From Arthrobacter sp. DWC3 (GTDB lineage Bacteria > Actinomycetota > Actinomycetes > Actinomycetales > Micrococcaceae), in contig NZ_PJIP01000002.1 of NCBI RefSeq assembly GCF_002929375.1, forward strand, positions 347,820-411,819: 64,000 nt of DNA. Reading direction: 5' to 3'. Of the stretch, positions 20,401-27,911 are shown one piece after another. The notes beneath the pieces are model-generated. The model did no database searches and was not told where the DNA came from. It worked only from the letters and a program-made list of their open reading frames with translations. Within the stretch, counting starts at the first letter, position 1. Each line of letters opens with the position of its first letter. A program made the position numbers and the translations under genes.

Positions 20401-20631
20401 CACTCGCACGATCCTAGCTCTGAGTTTGCCCCGCACTGGATCTATCGCGGTAATCACAAGATTCAGCGAAGGTTGCTGGACCATCCGCTGAGCCGCGACC
20501 TGCCAAAAACCAAGAGGATGCTCTCTGGGCTCGCTAAGTACCGGCTGACGCTCGGCCAGGCACGGCAGGATGATTTGCTGGAACTGATGAAGGATGGAGT
20601 GCGAATGAAGGCCTTCGACCTGCGCCCGTAA
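17479..20631 (+). CDS. SNF2/SF2-type helicase, third gene of the operon
   Basis: 1,050 residues. Superfamily 2 motifs in order: a Q-like RGFQRRTVEHV segment at the N-terminus, Walker A DETGLGKS at about 41-48, DEFQ (motif II) near 264-267, SATPYK (motif III) near 306. In the C-terminal lobe, TTSVGQEGIDF (motif V) and QREGRVHRY (motif VI) lie near 895-935. A large insert of about 500 residues separates the two RecA-like lobes. It presumably translocates on DNA and delivers it to the PLD nuclease encoded just upstream. The start lies 11 nt inside the PLD gene; the stop TAA overlaps an ATG (TAATG at 20629-20633). All helicase motifs look intact. Confidence 0.9.
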   Translation: MGFDATPALDGLRGFQRRTVEHVFKRLYLDDQPADRFLVADETGLGKSMVARGVIAKAIELLDRPDSGVNRIDVVYVCSNADLAKQNLGRLNVTGQEDIVESGRLTLLPTELAKLNAPAAQGTRKQVNFISLTPGTSFNVSGATGQAKERAVLFRIIAQLGVISAEQHDDAVELLRAGASTQRFARRVQYMYEQFPDGLAVAVRNRFRTLAHHSGNLPAFRKALREALRDGTESVRPRMSAIIGGLRGDLAQAGLDCLEPDLIILDEFQRFRDLLYSPGTAPDDNDPAAELARQFLNYKGAKLILLSATPYKAHTAANEADGDDHAADFRQLLRFLSSERPGYMEGLEADLDGRRTQLLKQVTDDALTHRIEDGLKLFMSRTERPQLGKDDMLAVIEMPPTDVRAADITSYRSLSALFRATRTGTPMEYWKSVPMLAHFLTDYKVGRMLDGRIHCDREAVDPVLPALATIDPEAYHSYRAIETDNAKFRAVREHTVGRGWWKLLWMPPSLPYVEPSGAFAEVGPDVTKQLVFSAWNAAPTAITTMLSYEAERQILEGSPLHGENTAEARKRFRGRLRFRVRDGEPQAMSTLALFIPHAALALAGDPLESASMSGSMVTGGAARYAAAAAGKAMVGGATVDPASRLGSWASYFSVPGALPAEWKNDAKLATRELRDLDDFAQRQGKSSGGGDAEQEGEPEAGLYMSHVDRMLEASAGGPAGWEEGLEDLSVNSPANCVYRALNRVSPDDFDGAEMWKAAVFAAIGLRTLFNRLDVTELLDTLYPEGDYWQKVLRYCEAGNLQAVLDEYVFQLRSQQGLEPLDETKLWDLANDIRLSLSLKPAQMLAKYPDKSHDDLRMGVRFAVRYSNAKTDDGDSNRMPDVRRAFNSPFWPFVLATTSVGQEGIDFHWWAHSVIHWNVPGNPVDFEQREGRVHRYLGHAVRKNVAEAHCAAVLKPGVTNLWETLFSVAAADVAAHSHDPSSEFAPHWIYRGNHKIQRRLLDHPLSRDLPKTKRMLSGLAKYRLTLGQARQDDLLELMKDGVRMKAFDLRP

Positions 20632-20984
20632 TGCGTGGGTGTTTATTCCTCTGCCTCCTATCGGTCAGCGCACTACTTATTAGGATAAACTTTCTTGCGA
20701 TAGGCCGGGCGCCAGAATCAGCACCGAAGCGGCCCCAAAGCGCTCAAGCCTCGCTACCAAAACGGGTTAGCTCTGCCACGACAAGCGGCCGGAGACTGGA
20801 CGGTACGGTCTCCAGTTCAGCTATTAGCTCCTCTGCGGCAGCTTGCACCAGTTTTCCCTCGACTCTACTCAAGCTGTACTGTAAGCCTCCGGTGATCCCG
20901 AACACCCGAACCGTGCGACTTCACGGGTCCGAGTATCACGTTCGTGGGGGTATATCGTCGAAGGAAAAGTCAATTGGAGACACC
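20632..20984. other. 353-bp segment of uncertain coding status after the helicase
   Basis: A plus-strand frame continues from the ATG overlapping the helicase stop into the next gene, but its first 118 codons are Ser/Arg-rich, domain-free and use rare codons, so I do not accept them. On the minus strand a 53-codon frame (20744-20905, GTG start) encodes a more protein-like helical, acidic peptide. It may be a remnant or a small antisense gene. Confidence 0.35.
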
Positions 20985-21380
20985 TTGGGACTGTTGGACA
21001 AGCTAGTAGTGGGTGGTATGGCTGCCCTCGTCGGCGGCGGTGCCGTCCTGCAATATCGATCCATTCAGGAAACCAAACGGCGGAGAAGGGCCCCTTTGGT
21101 GTTCGATGATCGTCTGAGCCAATGGAATTTCGACATCATCGCTAAGGGCATCGGAGAGGGTCTGCCGCGGGTCTCTCGAGTCACAGTTGCCGGGGCTGAT
21201 GTCCACCTGGAGGTGCGTTCGAACAGCGGTCTCTCAACATGGACAGCTGATATTGACTTCTATGACTACGGGCGACTGACTGGGAACTACTGGATCCAGA
21301 CAACGAACACACAGTCGCCTATCCCTGAGTTGTTCGCGCAGCAACTCCAGAAAGAAATCAGGATGCGTGTCAGCCAGTAG
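20985..21380 (+). CDS. Small membrane-anchored protein downstream of the PLD/helicase operon
   Basis: 131 residues from a TTG start preceded by GGAG at 5-nt spacing. Residues 5-24 form a glycine/alanine-rich hydrophobic segment (LDKLVVGGMAALVGGGAVL), followed by a cluster of basic residues (KRRRR). That is a classic N-in membrane anchor with the remaining 100 residues cytoplasmic. The soluble part carries an alternating hydrophobic pattern of beta strands (VSRVTVAGADVHLEV). The upstream extension to the helicase stop is rejected because it is low-complexity. No family is recognised. It could be a membrane-acting effector or tether for the preceding system, but this is only a guess from position. 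Confidence 0.55.
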   Translation: MGLLDKLVVGGMAALVGGGAVLQYRSIQETKRRRRAPLVFDDRLSQWNFDIIAKGIGEGLPRVSRVTVAGADVHLEVRSNSGLSTWTADIDFYDYGRLTGNYWIQTTNTQSPIPELFAQQLQKEIRMRVSQ

Positions 21381-21712
21381 ACTAATAGGACCAGTCCCAT
21401 CCTGAATTGAAAGTAATACCGGATCCCCTTCGTGTCTGTGACAGCGCTCGAGGTCGACATCCGGGTTCGTCAGTCTGCGAGGTCGAGGCCGAAGTTTAGG
21501 CATCCCAGGCTGGCCAGCTCCCGCCACGTTAATCTAATGCGTGCGCTTGACAGCACGGAGGCGATCGGCATGCGGTCGACGCTGATGAGCTGCACCAGGT
21601 CCAGTTCGACGTTGGCGCCACGCTCCAACACGGGCGTCCGGAGATCCCTAGAACCGCCGGGCGCCGCGACTAGAGTGCAGGATCAACTAACTTCAGATGA
21701 GAGGGAACGTAG
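21381..21712. other. 332-bp intergenic region
   Basis: No gene is supported. A purine-rich GAGAGGGAA lies just before the ATG at 21713 and serves as its ribosome binding site. A plus-strand frame through the region (21432 onward) has random composition. No terminator with a T-run is seen after the membrane protein gene. Confidence 0.4.
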
Positions 21713-22348
21713 ATGCGTCCGGGTGACAAATTGTCAGCGTTGTTGCGTCAGGCGTACTCGCCCTGCGGTAATTTCGGCGTATGCCGGGAAGCACAGTGGG
21801 CGCCGGAATCAGGGCACATACCGCGCGGCTTCCTGGGTGCAACGGGTGCGCTCGAAGACGTCGAGCTCGTGATGGTCTTTGCAGAACCGGGGCATCCTCA
21901 CTCTTCGGAAGTCTATGACCCTCAGGAGGGCCCGGATGCGTTGCTTGAAAATGGAATGCGTCATGCGTACCAGTCTTTCGCGGAGGGAACAGATCTGTTC
22001 CACCGCAATGTCCGCTGGTTCATGGATCAGCTGTACCCCGATCTCACCTTCGATGAGCAGCTTCGGCATGTCTGGCTCACCGAGGGCCGCCTGTGTTCAA
22101 TTGACGACGAGATCGGCGGTCAGAGAGACCACCGATGCGCCGAGCGCTACTTACGGGCCGAATTGGAGATGCTTCCGAATGCGACGGTCGTCGCCTTCGG
22201 CGGGAAGGCACACGACTACATCCGGCGCCTGAAAGTCGAACATATGAAGGCGTACGCATTGGCGCCCCCTGGGGCCAATCACAGGCCGGCACGACCGAGC
22301 TGGGAACGGGCGATCGAACATATCACGTCCCAACGTATACAGGGATAG
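21713..22348 (+). CDS. Divergent uracil-DNA-glycosylase-like protein with four cysteines
   Basis: 211 residues. The pattern follows the uracil-DNA-glycosylase superfamily. AEPG at 57-60 stands where motif A (GEAPG) is expected. The stretch RCAERYLRAELEMLPNATVV at 141-160 followed by AFGGKA resembles the C-x-x-x-L-x-x-E-L-x-x-x-x-P-x-x-V-V-x-x-G-x-x-A block. PPGANHRPARPSW near 185-197 occupies the place of the HPS motif. Cysteines 18, 24, 128 and 142 could ligate a 4Fe-4S cluster, as in family 4/5 enzymes, although their spacing differs. It starts after GAGAGGGAA. It is followed by a second superfamily-like gene and an HhH-GPD-like gene on the same strand, so a base-excision function is likely; the substrate is unknown. 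Confidence 0.6.
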   Translation: MRPGDKLSALLRQAYSPCGNFGVCREAQWAPESGHIPRGFLGATGALEDVELVMVFAEPGHPHSSEVYDPQEGPDALLENGMRHAYQSFAEGTDLFHRNVRWFMDQLYPDLTFDEQLRHVWLTEGRLCSIDDEIGGQRDHRCAERYLRAELEMLPNATVVAFGGKAHDYIRRLKVEHMKAYALAPPGANHRPARPSWERAIEHITSQRIQG

Positions 22349-22526
22349 CGAGGCATTACCGTCCACCTGCCGGCATTACCGCCTCGAAGCAAAACGGGAT
22401 CCGTTTGCACGTCGGATCGGCTGCTGAGCAGCAGTGACCGGGCCGTGCTGCTATCGGGTTCTCCTTGTTCCAGGACAAGCGGCCGAGCCTCGCAGTGTTG
22501 CCCTTCGTGCGCGATAGGTTCAGGCG

Positions 22527-23072
22527 GTGGGTGAAATTTTTTGGTATAGCGATCTCCGCGAGATGTGGCGACCCGCTACTGTCCGGCTGCTCCTGATCGC
22601 TGAATCCCCGCCTGACGACGGGGGAGATTCGGAACGACCTCGGTTCTTCTACGCGGAACCGCTCTCGCAGGCCGACAATCCGATCCGCTCCGTCGTGAAG
22701 GCACTCTACGGTGGCCAGAACCTTACGAAGGGGGATCGGGAAGCACCCTGGCTGCAGCGCCTTCGGGACGGTGACGTTTTCCTCATCGATCTGGCCGCAC
22801 GCCCGGTCAACGCCCTGAGCAGTGGCGCCGGCCGGCAGGCTCGCCGCGATGGCGTCGAATCCTGCATCACGCGCGCCACAGAGCCTAACCCCGAGGGGAT
22901 AATCATCTGCCACAGCCCAAGCTATGACATGCTTTCTGCGCCCCATCGCACCGCAGGGCTGACACTCCTGCACGATGCGCCCATTCCGTCCCCTCTGGGC
23001 GACACGCGCGCTCAATTCATCGAACGGGTGCGCGATGCGGTCGCGACACTGCCACCACCAGAAGGAAGGTAG
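22527..23072 (+). CDS. Second uracil-DNA-glycosylase-like protein
   Basis: 181 residues with GTG start. LLLIAESPPDD at 21-31 matches the superfamily motif A position (GEsPP type). A central GDVFLIDLAARPVN segment fits the beta strand and substrate pocket, and LLHDAPIPSPLG near the end occupies the place of the His-containing motif B. Compared with the preceding gene it lacks the four cysteines, so it would be a non-Fe-S branch. The gap to the preceding gene is 178 bp, with a short hairpin CTGCT-GAGC-AGCAG; it is 3 nt from the HhH-GPD-like gene, which marks an operon. Catalysis has not been shown for this subgroup, and a nucleotide-binding or nuclease-inactive role is possible. Confidence 0.55.
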   Translation: MGEIFWYSDLREMWRPATVRLLLIAESPPDDGGDSERPRFFYAEPLSQADNPIRSVVKALYGGQNLTKGDREAPWLQRLRDGDVFLIDLAARPVNALSSGAGRQARRDGVESCITRATEPNPEGIIICHSPSYDMLSAPHRTAGLTLLHDAPIPSPLGDTRAQFIERVRDAVATLPPPEGR

Positions 23073-23075
23073 GCC

Positions 23076-23789
23076 ATGGAGCCCAACGAACCCACAGCGA
23101 GTGCCCAATACACTGCCCAGCACCATGAAAAAGTGCCGGAGGCGCTCATCGAAGCATTCATCAATGATCTCCAGAACATCCCAAAGGAGCGGTTCGAGGT
23201 GTATCAGAAGGGATGGGAAAGCCACCTGGGAATGGCCCTCATCGACGCCGTGTACTCCAAACAAACCCAGTACAAAACCACGCGGGGCAAAGGGCTGTTA
23301 CCTCGATTGCTCACCTTCCGGGAACAACACCCCGACGCCGGGGACAACCTTCGGCAATTGGTCGCGCTGTCCGAGGAGGACCTACGCCTGATTCTCGGCA
23401 ACGGTGTCACCAACGGCAGAAGCAAAGCCTCTGCGGTCCTCGAGGCTGCCGGTAACCTGACCACACTCAACGTCTTTACTGCGCAGTACTACGACCACCA
23501 CCAGCCAAGCCACCGCCGGGCGTACCTCAACGTTCACGGGCTTGGGCCGGTCACCCACAACTACTTCGGAATGCTCCTCGGGTACCCCGACACCAAACCC
23601 GACGTGTGGATCATCCGCGCCGTGCAACGAGTCGCGACCGAAGCGAACGTCGGCTCTACCGTAAACGCCAAAATTGCACGGCGCGTATTGACCGAAGCAC
23701 ACCACCGCACCGGCCAGGGAAAGACCGTGACCCATATGGATCACGCCGTCTGGCTCAGCGAACGAGACCGGGACACTGCGCCAGTCTGA
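23076..23789 (+). CDS. HhH-GPD (endonuclease III-like) DNA glycosylase-like protein
   Basis: 237 residues, all-alpha. The helix-hairpin-helix element GLGPVT lies at 155-160 and the catalytic-type aspartate is D176 in KPDVWIIRAVQRV, matching the VDTHIFRV block of endonuclease III. The lysine that gives lyase activity is absent (PVT instead of RKT), and there is no C-terminal 4Fe-4S cysteine cluster, so a monofunctional glycosylase or a binding protein is expected. A good ribosome site (GGAAGG) precedes the ATG, 3 nt after the preceding stop. The gene is the last of a run of three glycosylase-like genes in the defence island. The exact substrate cannot be read from the sequence. Confidence 0.65.
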   Translation: MEPNEPTASAQYTAQHHEKVPEALIEAFINDLQNIPKERFEVYQKGWESHLGMALIDAVYSKQTQYKTTRGKGLLPRLLTFREQHPDAGDNLRQLVALSEEDLRLILGNGVTNGRSKASAVLEAAGNLTTLNVFTAQYYDHHQPSHRRAYLNVHGLGPVTHNYFGMLLGYPDTKPDVWIIRAVQRVATEANVGSTVNAKIARRVLTEAHHRTGQGKTVTHMDHAVWLSERDRDTAPV

Positions 23790-23962
23790 GAACTACCCAT
23801 GGCCAAAACCGGTCAATGTTCTTCCCTCATCAGCTCGTTGGAGCCTCGTGCAATTTTGCCATCCTCACCTACACCTCACTGCGATGAGCCAGCAACGTCC
23901 AATTGCGCACCGATGACCGAGAAGCCTCGCGTTAGAAAGTCTGCCCTATTTGCCTTCGTAGT

Positions 23963-25009
23963 TTATGAGGTTTGTGCAGAAATGTCGCATGCAAGTGCAG
24001 CGTAAAGAAGTGGCGACTTTGGTGCCGATTGTGCCTCACTCGCTACATGGATTCGGTAGGGATCTACAAGCGCGAGAGCTGCAGCGCCGAGTGCGAAGGC
24101 GGTAGACAAAAGTGATCCTCCGGCGGTCAGGGCGCTTGCAGAGGCTAACCCTGCAGCCGTCACCGCGCCGATGTTCGCTTGCGTCGCACCTTTCCACCCC
24201 TTCGTTCGCATTCCCGCTTCTAGTTGAAGTGACGCATCATATACTTCTGCACGCATCGATCTAATTCGGATACTCAGTTCGTGGTCGATAAGATCATCGT
24301 CGCTGGTGCTACGAGCTAAGGACATTAGTTGCGTGTCCATGTAGTCTCGGCAAATCTGCAGTTCGGCTTTGTGCTTATCCTTGAATTCTGCCAGTTGATA
24401 AGGTTTGACTAAACCAGACGGACAAGGCAAACCATCTTTGATGACGCGGAATCGCAGCGACTCGAGTTTCTGTTTTTGATTGATCCCCAAGGAGAGATCA
24501 GCAACGTGCTTAGAGGAGTCGGTCACAGGTGTCATACCAGGGTTCTTTCCGCTGATAACCCCCGCCAGGTAGGCCATGAAGGCTTTGGCTGTAACCTCCT
24601 CCACCATGTACCAATTACCCCAGTGATTTCCTGCTGCACTGCGAGCAAGTCCCATGCTCTTCAATTCTTTGAAGATGCTGTAAGACATCTTCCCCCCGTG
24701 AATTTCGATCCATCTCGGAGCGGTGGCATTTGTCCGAGGCTCACATAATTCGAGAAATGTCGATTCGAAGCCGTTGCGATCGACTCCTCGAAGTGCCCTG
24801 TCCGGGGAAACGTGGCGCACGAGCCCAAGGCGAAGAAATTCGTGCATTTCCTGGCCTGGGGATGCGCGATAGTCCTCAGGGGTGATCGTGGCGACATCGT
24901 CCCAGTAGAGAAGTACCCGAGTGAGCCAGTCTGATTTCGGCGCGCTCATGTACGGGTGGTACAGCGCAGTATTCACTACTGCGGGTTGATGCGAAGTCGT
25001 GTAGGGCAC
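23963..25009 (-). CDS. DUF6236 family protein with C-terminal hydrophobic segments
   Basis: 348 residues, GTG start. The N-terminal block (ALYHPYMSAPKSDWLTRVLLYWDDVATITPEDY, about 15-47) is the signature of DUF6236, a family of unknown function. Residues 270-320 include two glycine/alanine-rich hydrophobic stretches that could span the membrane or form a membrane-inserting hairpin. It is convergent with the glycosylase-like genes and has a lower GC content than the region to the right, as does the rest of the island. The N-terminal start is uncertain: a second GTG lies 11 codons in. No catalytic motif is visible. Confidence 0.8.
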   Translation of the reverse strand: MPYTTSHQPAVVNTALYHPYMSAPKSDWLTRVLLYWDDVATITPEDYRASPGQEMHEFLRLGLVRHVSPDRALRGVDRNGFESTFLELCEPRTNATAPRWIEIHGGKMSYSIFKELKSMGLARSAAGNHWGNWYMVEEVTAKAFMAYLAGVISGKNPGMTPVTDSSKHVADLSLGINQKQKLESLRFRVIKDGLPCPSGLVKPYQLAEFKDKHKAELQICRDYMDTQLMSLARSTSDDDLIDHELSIRIRSMRAEVYDASLQLEAGMRTKGWKGATQANIGAVTAAGLASASALTAGGSLLSTAFALGAAALALVDPYRIHVASEAQSAPKSPLLYAALACDISAQTS

Positions 25010-25495
25010 TACAGGATCATGTCAGATCGGAGGCGTGACCTCATATGGTTGCGCTTTGGCCTCTTGGGATAGAGCAGCAGAGGCTTCCAGCTTCGCGCTA
25101 GGCGTCAGTACCGCAGTTGTGACCGCCGGCTCGTACGCCCACTCCTCTGGGTCAGAACAAGCAGTACGCCAAGAACCACGAAGAGTTTGTAGCAGGAGAA
25201 CGCCTGGTCGTTCTCAGGCGAAGAATTGGCCGCTGTACACCTTCGCTCTCGTGCCTGAGATTCCTTGAGATGTAAGCCACGCCTGCATACCACCGCCGCC
25301 CCTTAGCTTCACTGCAATTTCACACCAGAGAGTTGGCAGTACCGCCGAAAGGTGTCATATGCGCTGTATCGGCGACAACACCAAGAGGACCGGCTACCGC
25401 CATGCGGACGCAGATCCTAGCGGCACGGAATGCCGTGCTGCTCTCGATCTCGAACCTCACAGCGGGGTCGAAACCGAGCACCTTCGCCTCCGGAG
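25010..25495. other. 486-bp non-coding boundary between defence island and core genes
   Basis: No gene is convincing here. A 77-codon plus frame at 25035 is Ser/Ala-rich with no ribosome site. On the minus strand a frame across 25320-25495 gives a protein-like stretch with GC-rich third positions next to the glycosyltransferase stop and may be the tail of a lost gene. GC content changes abruptly around 25.3-25.5 kb. No tRNA, direct repeat or integrase marks the junction. Confidence 0.45.
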
Positions 25496-26338
25496 TCAGG
25501 AGCCGACGGGTGCGCCCAGGGTGTCGGCCATCTTCCACCAGAGCCGGTTCACCTCGACGTACCGGTCGGTGGGGTCGAGCGGCTTCGCCCACGGCTTGTC
25601 GATGATGTAGTGGATGTTCTTCACCGCCGCCGGATCCCAGACCGACGGGTGCTGGTGCTGCAGGGTCTTCGGCGCGTTGTACACGTAGGGCAGCGGCTGC
25701 CAGCGGTCGCGGTAGAACTCGTTGAGGAAGTCCTGTTCGGCGAACGGGTAGTGCGACAGGTCATCCACGCCTGCCAGCCGCCCCACCATGTCGGCGAGGA
25801 CTGCCGCGTCGGGCGACAACACGAGGAAGCCGCCGTTCAGGTAGTTGTCCGTCGCGCCCGGTTCGGTGACGTGGTCCCCGCCCCGGCAGTGCGTGTAGAA
25901 GCAGGTCTCGGGTGTCCAGCTCGGCGGATAGCTCGCGATCCGGTTGGGGTTGCACCGGCAGGCGTGGCAGGCGGCAATGGTGCCGTCGGCCAGGTCCAGC
26001 GAGAACAGCTCGTCCATGTTCCGGGTCACCAGCATGTCGGCGTCCAGGAAGACGACGCGCTCGAACTCCGTGAGGCCCCAGACTGCCAGCTTGGTCCACA
26101 CCTCCGCGAATCGGGAGTTGGCGTAGCTGTCCGCCGATCCCCCGGCCGGACGTAACGGTGCCACGTCGCGCAGGAGGCACCCGTCGTCCTGCAGGAGGCG
26201 CCGGGCCTGCTCGTCGATCCCCTCGGTCACCATGACCACGAGGGGGGCGGTGCTGCCGGAGGCCGCGAGCGAGGCCCGTAGCGTCCGGACCCCGATCAGG
26301 TAGTCGGGTTGAGTCAGCAAGGTCACCCAGGCGTTCAT
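25496..26338 (-). CDS. Glycosyltransferase family 8 (glycogenin/galactinol-synthase-like)
   Basis: 280 residues. It transfers a hexose from a nucleotide-sugar donor. The DxD metal site is in VVFLDADML near residue 98, and YLNGGFLVLSPDA plus the HY/DKPW region near the end match family 8, which includes glycogenin and galactinol synthases. No signal peptide or transmembrane helix, so it acts in the cytoplasm. A ribosome site AGGA lies upstream of the ATG, and it follows an aldonolactone oxidase gene by 33 bp on the same strand. The acceptor is unknown. Confidence 0.88.
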   Translation of the reverse strand: MNAWVTLLTQPDYLIGVRTLRASLAASGSTAPLVVMVTEGIDEQARRLLQDDGCLLRDVAPLRPAGGSADSYANSRFAEVWTKLAVWGLTEFERVVFLDADMLVTRNMDELFSLDLADGTIAACHACRCNPNRIASYPPSWTPETCFYTHCRGGDHVTEPGATDNYLNGGFLVLSPDAAVLADMVGRLAGVDDLSHYPFAEQDFLNEFYRDRWQPLPYVYNAPKTLQHQHPSVWDPAAVKNIHYIIDKPWAKPLDPTDRYVEVNRLWWKMADTLGAPVGS

Positions 26339-26371
26339 CGGTGGTGTTCCTGTCCTAGTAGCGGGGTCGGG

Positions 26372-27754
26372 TCAGTCGAGGAGCGCATCGGTGAAGGCGT
26401 TCGCGAACCTGTGCTCGGGGTCCAGCGTCTCGCGCACCCGGCGGAAGGCTTCCCATTGGGGGTAGAGCGCGGGCCAGTCGTAGAGGGACTCGTCGAAGTA
26501 CTTGCCCCAGTGGGGACGGCCGCCCTCCTCGGCCAGGGCCCGTTCCACAGCCCGGAGGAAGCTGTTTCCCTCCTCGGACAGCGAACCGTCGGCCGCGTAG
26601 TAGACCACGAAGCCGAAGTAGCAGGTGTCCTGGCCGTGGGACGGGCTCAGCCATCCCTCGGACGCGCCGGTGCAGCGGAGGATCACCGGGTAGTGCATGC
26701 GGGGACGCGTTTCCGCATGCCAGTCCTTGATCTTCCTGATCACCGCTCCGGCCTGCGCCAGGGGGATGCCGATCTCGACATTGATCTGGGGGGTCGCAAT
26801 CCCCTTGCAGAACACCTGGTAGATGTCACCCGTGACGTCGGTGAAGTCCCGGAAGCGCGACACCGTGCGGAGCGACTTGCCGTTGTCGGCGACGCCCTTG
26901 CTGTCGTCGCGGAGGTGCTGCAGCGTTGCCTCGATGGTGCTGTTCATGGACGTATCGGTCGTCGCGTACTCCACGAGCTGACTGCCGCCGGCCCGATACC
27001 GCGACACCTCGTCGTCGGACGCCTCGTTGGCGGTCCACACCTGGACCTGGTTCTCCTGCGGGAACCACCACGCCTTGACCAGGATGTTCTCCCGGTTCCA
27101 GGTCTCCAGGTCCGTCTCGAGCGTGCCCGCGTCGACGGCCTTCTTCACGCAGGTGTAGATCACCGACTCCCGCGCACGCAACGTCACGGCGGCGATCACG
27201 CCCAGTGAACCGAGACCGAGCTGGACGGCGGGGAAGTCCGGGTGGTCACGGTCGAACTCCGCGACCGTGCCGTCGGCCAGCACCATGCGGATGGCTACCG
27301 CGGCGCCGGCGATCGAGCTCTGCTGCAGGCCCTGGCCGTGGGTCCCGGTGGACAGGGCGCCGGCCAGTGTCTGCTCGGCGATCACCCCGGGTGAGGCGTC
27401 GAGCATCTGCCCCCGCGCGGTGAGGAACGCGTACACCTCGGCCAGGGAGGTGGAACCGGCGAAGGTCGCGGTGTCATCGGTGCTGGAGATCAGGCCGCTC
27501 AGCCTGCTCAGGTCCAGGAGCGTGCCGGCTCCGTCCGCGACCTCGATCATCCTGCCGGGCGACATCCGGCTCCCGATCATCCGGACCCGGCCGTCACTGG
27601 TGGACAGGAATTCGCACAGCTCCGCCTCGGTCGCCGGCGCGACGATCGAGCCGGGCACGCCCAGCCGGGAGTTCCTGGCCCAGTTGCGGAGCCGGGTGTC
27701 CTCGCCGGTGAGCTCCGGCTCCTGGTGGGGGTAGGTGAGCTGTGTGATGGCCAT
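26372..27754 (-). CDS. FAD-linked aldonolactone oxidase (D-arabinono-1,4-lactone oxidase type)
   Basis: 460 residues. The N-terminal half (about 20-195) is a PCMH-type FAD-binding domain with the RMIGSRMSPG loop where the flavin pyrophosphate binds; the C-terminal ALO domain ends with HWGKYFDES, diagnostic of sugar-lactone oxidases. It oxidises L-gulono-, D-arabinono- or related lactones, or acts as an alditol oxidase-like enzyme. ATG at 27752-27754 is chosen because AGGAGA lies 7 nt before it; the 24 in-frame codons further upstream look non-coding. It shares a strand with the GT8 gene. No histidine for covalent flavin is obvious, so the flavin may be non-covalent. Confidence 0.87.
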   Translation of the reverse strand: MAITQLTYPHQEPELTGEDTRLRNWARNSRLGVPGSIVAPATEAELCEFLSTSDGRVRMIGSRMSPGRMIEVADGAGTLLDLSRLSGLISSTDDTATFAGSTSLAEVYAFLTARGQMLDASPGVIAEQTLAGALSTGTHGQGLQQSSIAGAAVAIRMVLADGTVAEFDRDHPDFPAVQLGLGSLGVIAAVTLRARESVIYTCVKKAVDAGTLETDLETWNRENILVKAWWFPQENQVQVWTANEASDDEVSRYRAGGSQLVEYATTDTSMNSTIEATLQHLRDDSKGVADNGKSLRTVSRFRDFTDVTGDIYQVFCKGIATPQINVEIGIPLAQAGAVIRKIKDWHAETRPRMHYPVILRCTGASEGWLSPSHGQDTCYFGFVVYYAADGSLSEEGNSFLRAVERALAEEGGRPHWGKYFDESLYDWPALYPQWEAFRRVRETLDPEHRFANAFTDALLD

Positions 27755-27911
27755 GACGCGTCTCCTGTAGAAGTTCGGTTCTGCCTTCGAAGCCGCACCG
27801 ACGGGCGCGGCTGATCCATCGGGCACGGGTGTTTCCCGGCACCGTGGATGAATTTCTCAGTTCTGTAGAAGTCCTGTTTTCACCATAGCCCTGCCTCGTC
27901 AAAGGGATGTC

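Noticed and set aside
14408-20631. DISARM system
   Set aside because: A PLD protein and a helicase are present, but DrmA/DrmB, DUF1998 and the methyltransferase are missing, and DUF6361 is not a DISARM component.
20631-20984. Plus-strand start ATG overlapping the helicase stop (TAATG), extending the membrane protein gene by 118 codons
   Set aside because: The extra codons are Ser/Arg-rich with no domain and poor codon use. A TTG with GGAG at 5 nt begins directly at a membrane anchor and fits better.
25035-25268. 77-codon frame to the right of the DUF6236 gene
   Set aside because: Random composition, no ribosome site and no promoter.
25320-25592. 90-codon minus-strand frame at the island border
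   Set aside because: Its first part is a shadow of the GT8 gene. The remainder may be a remnant, but the sequence alone does not tell which gene.
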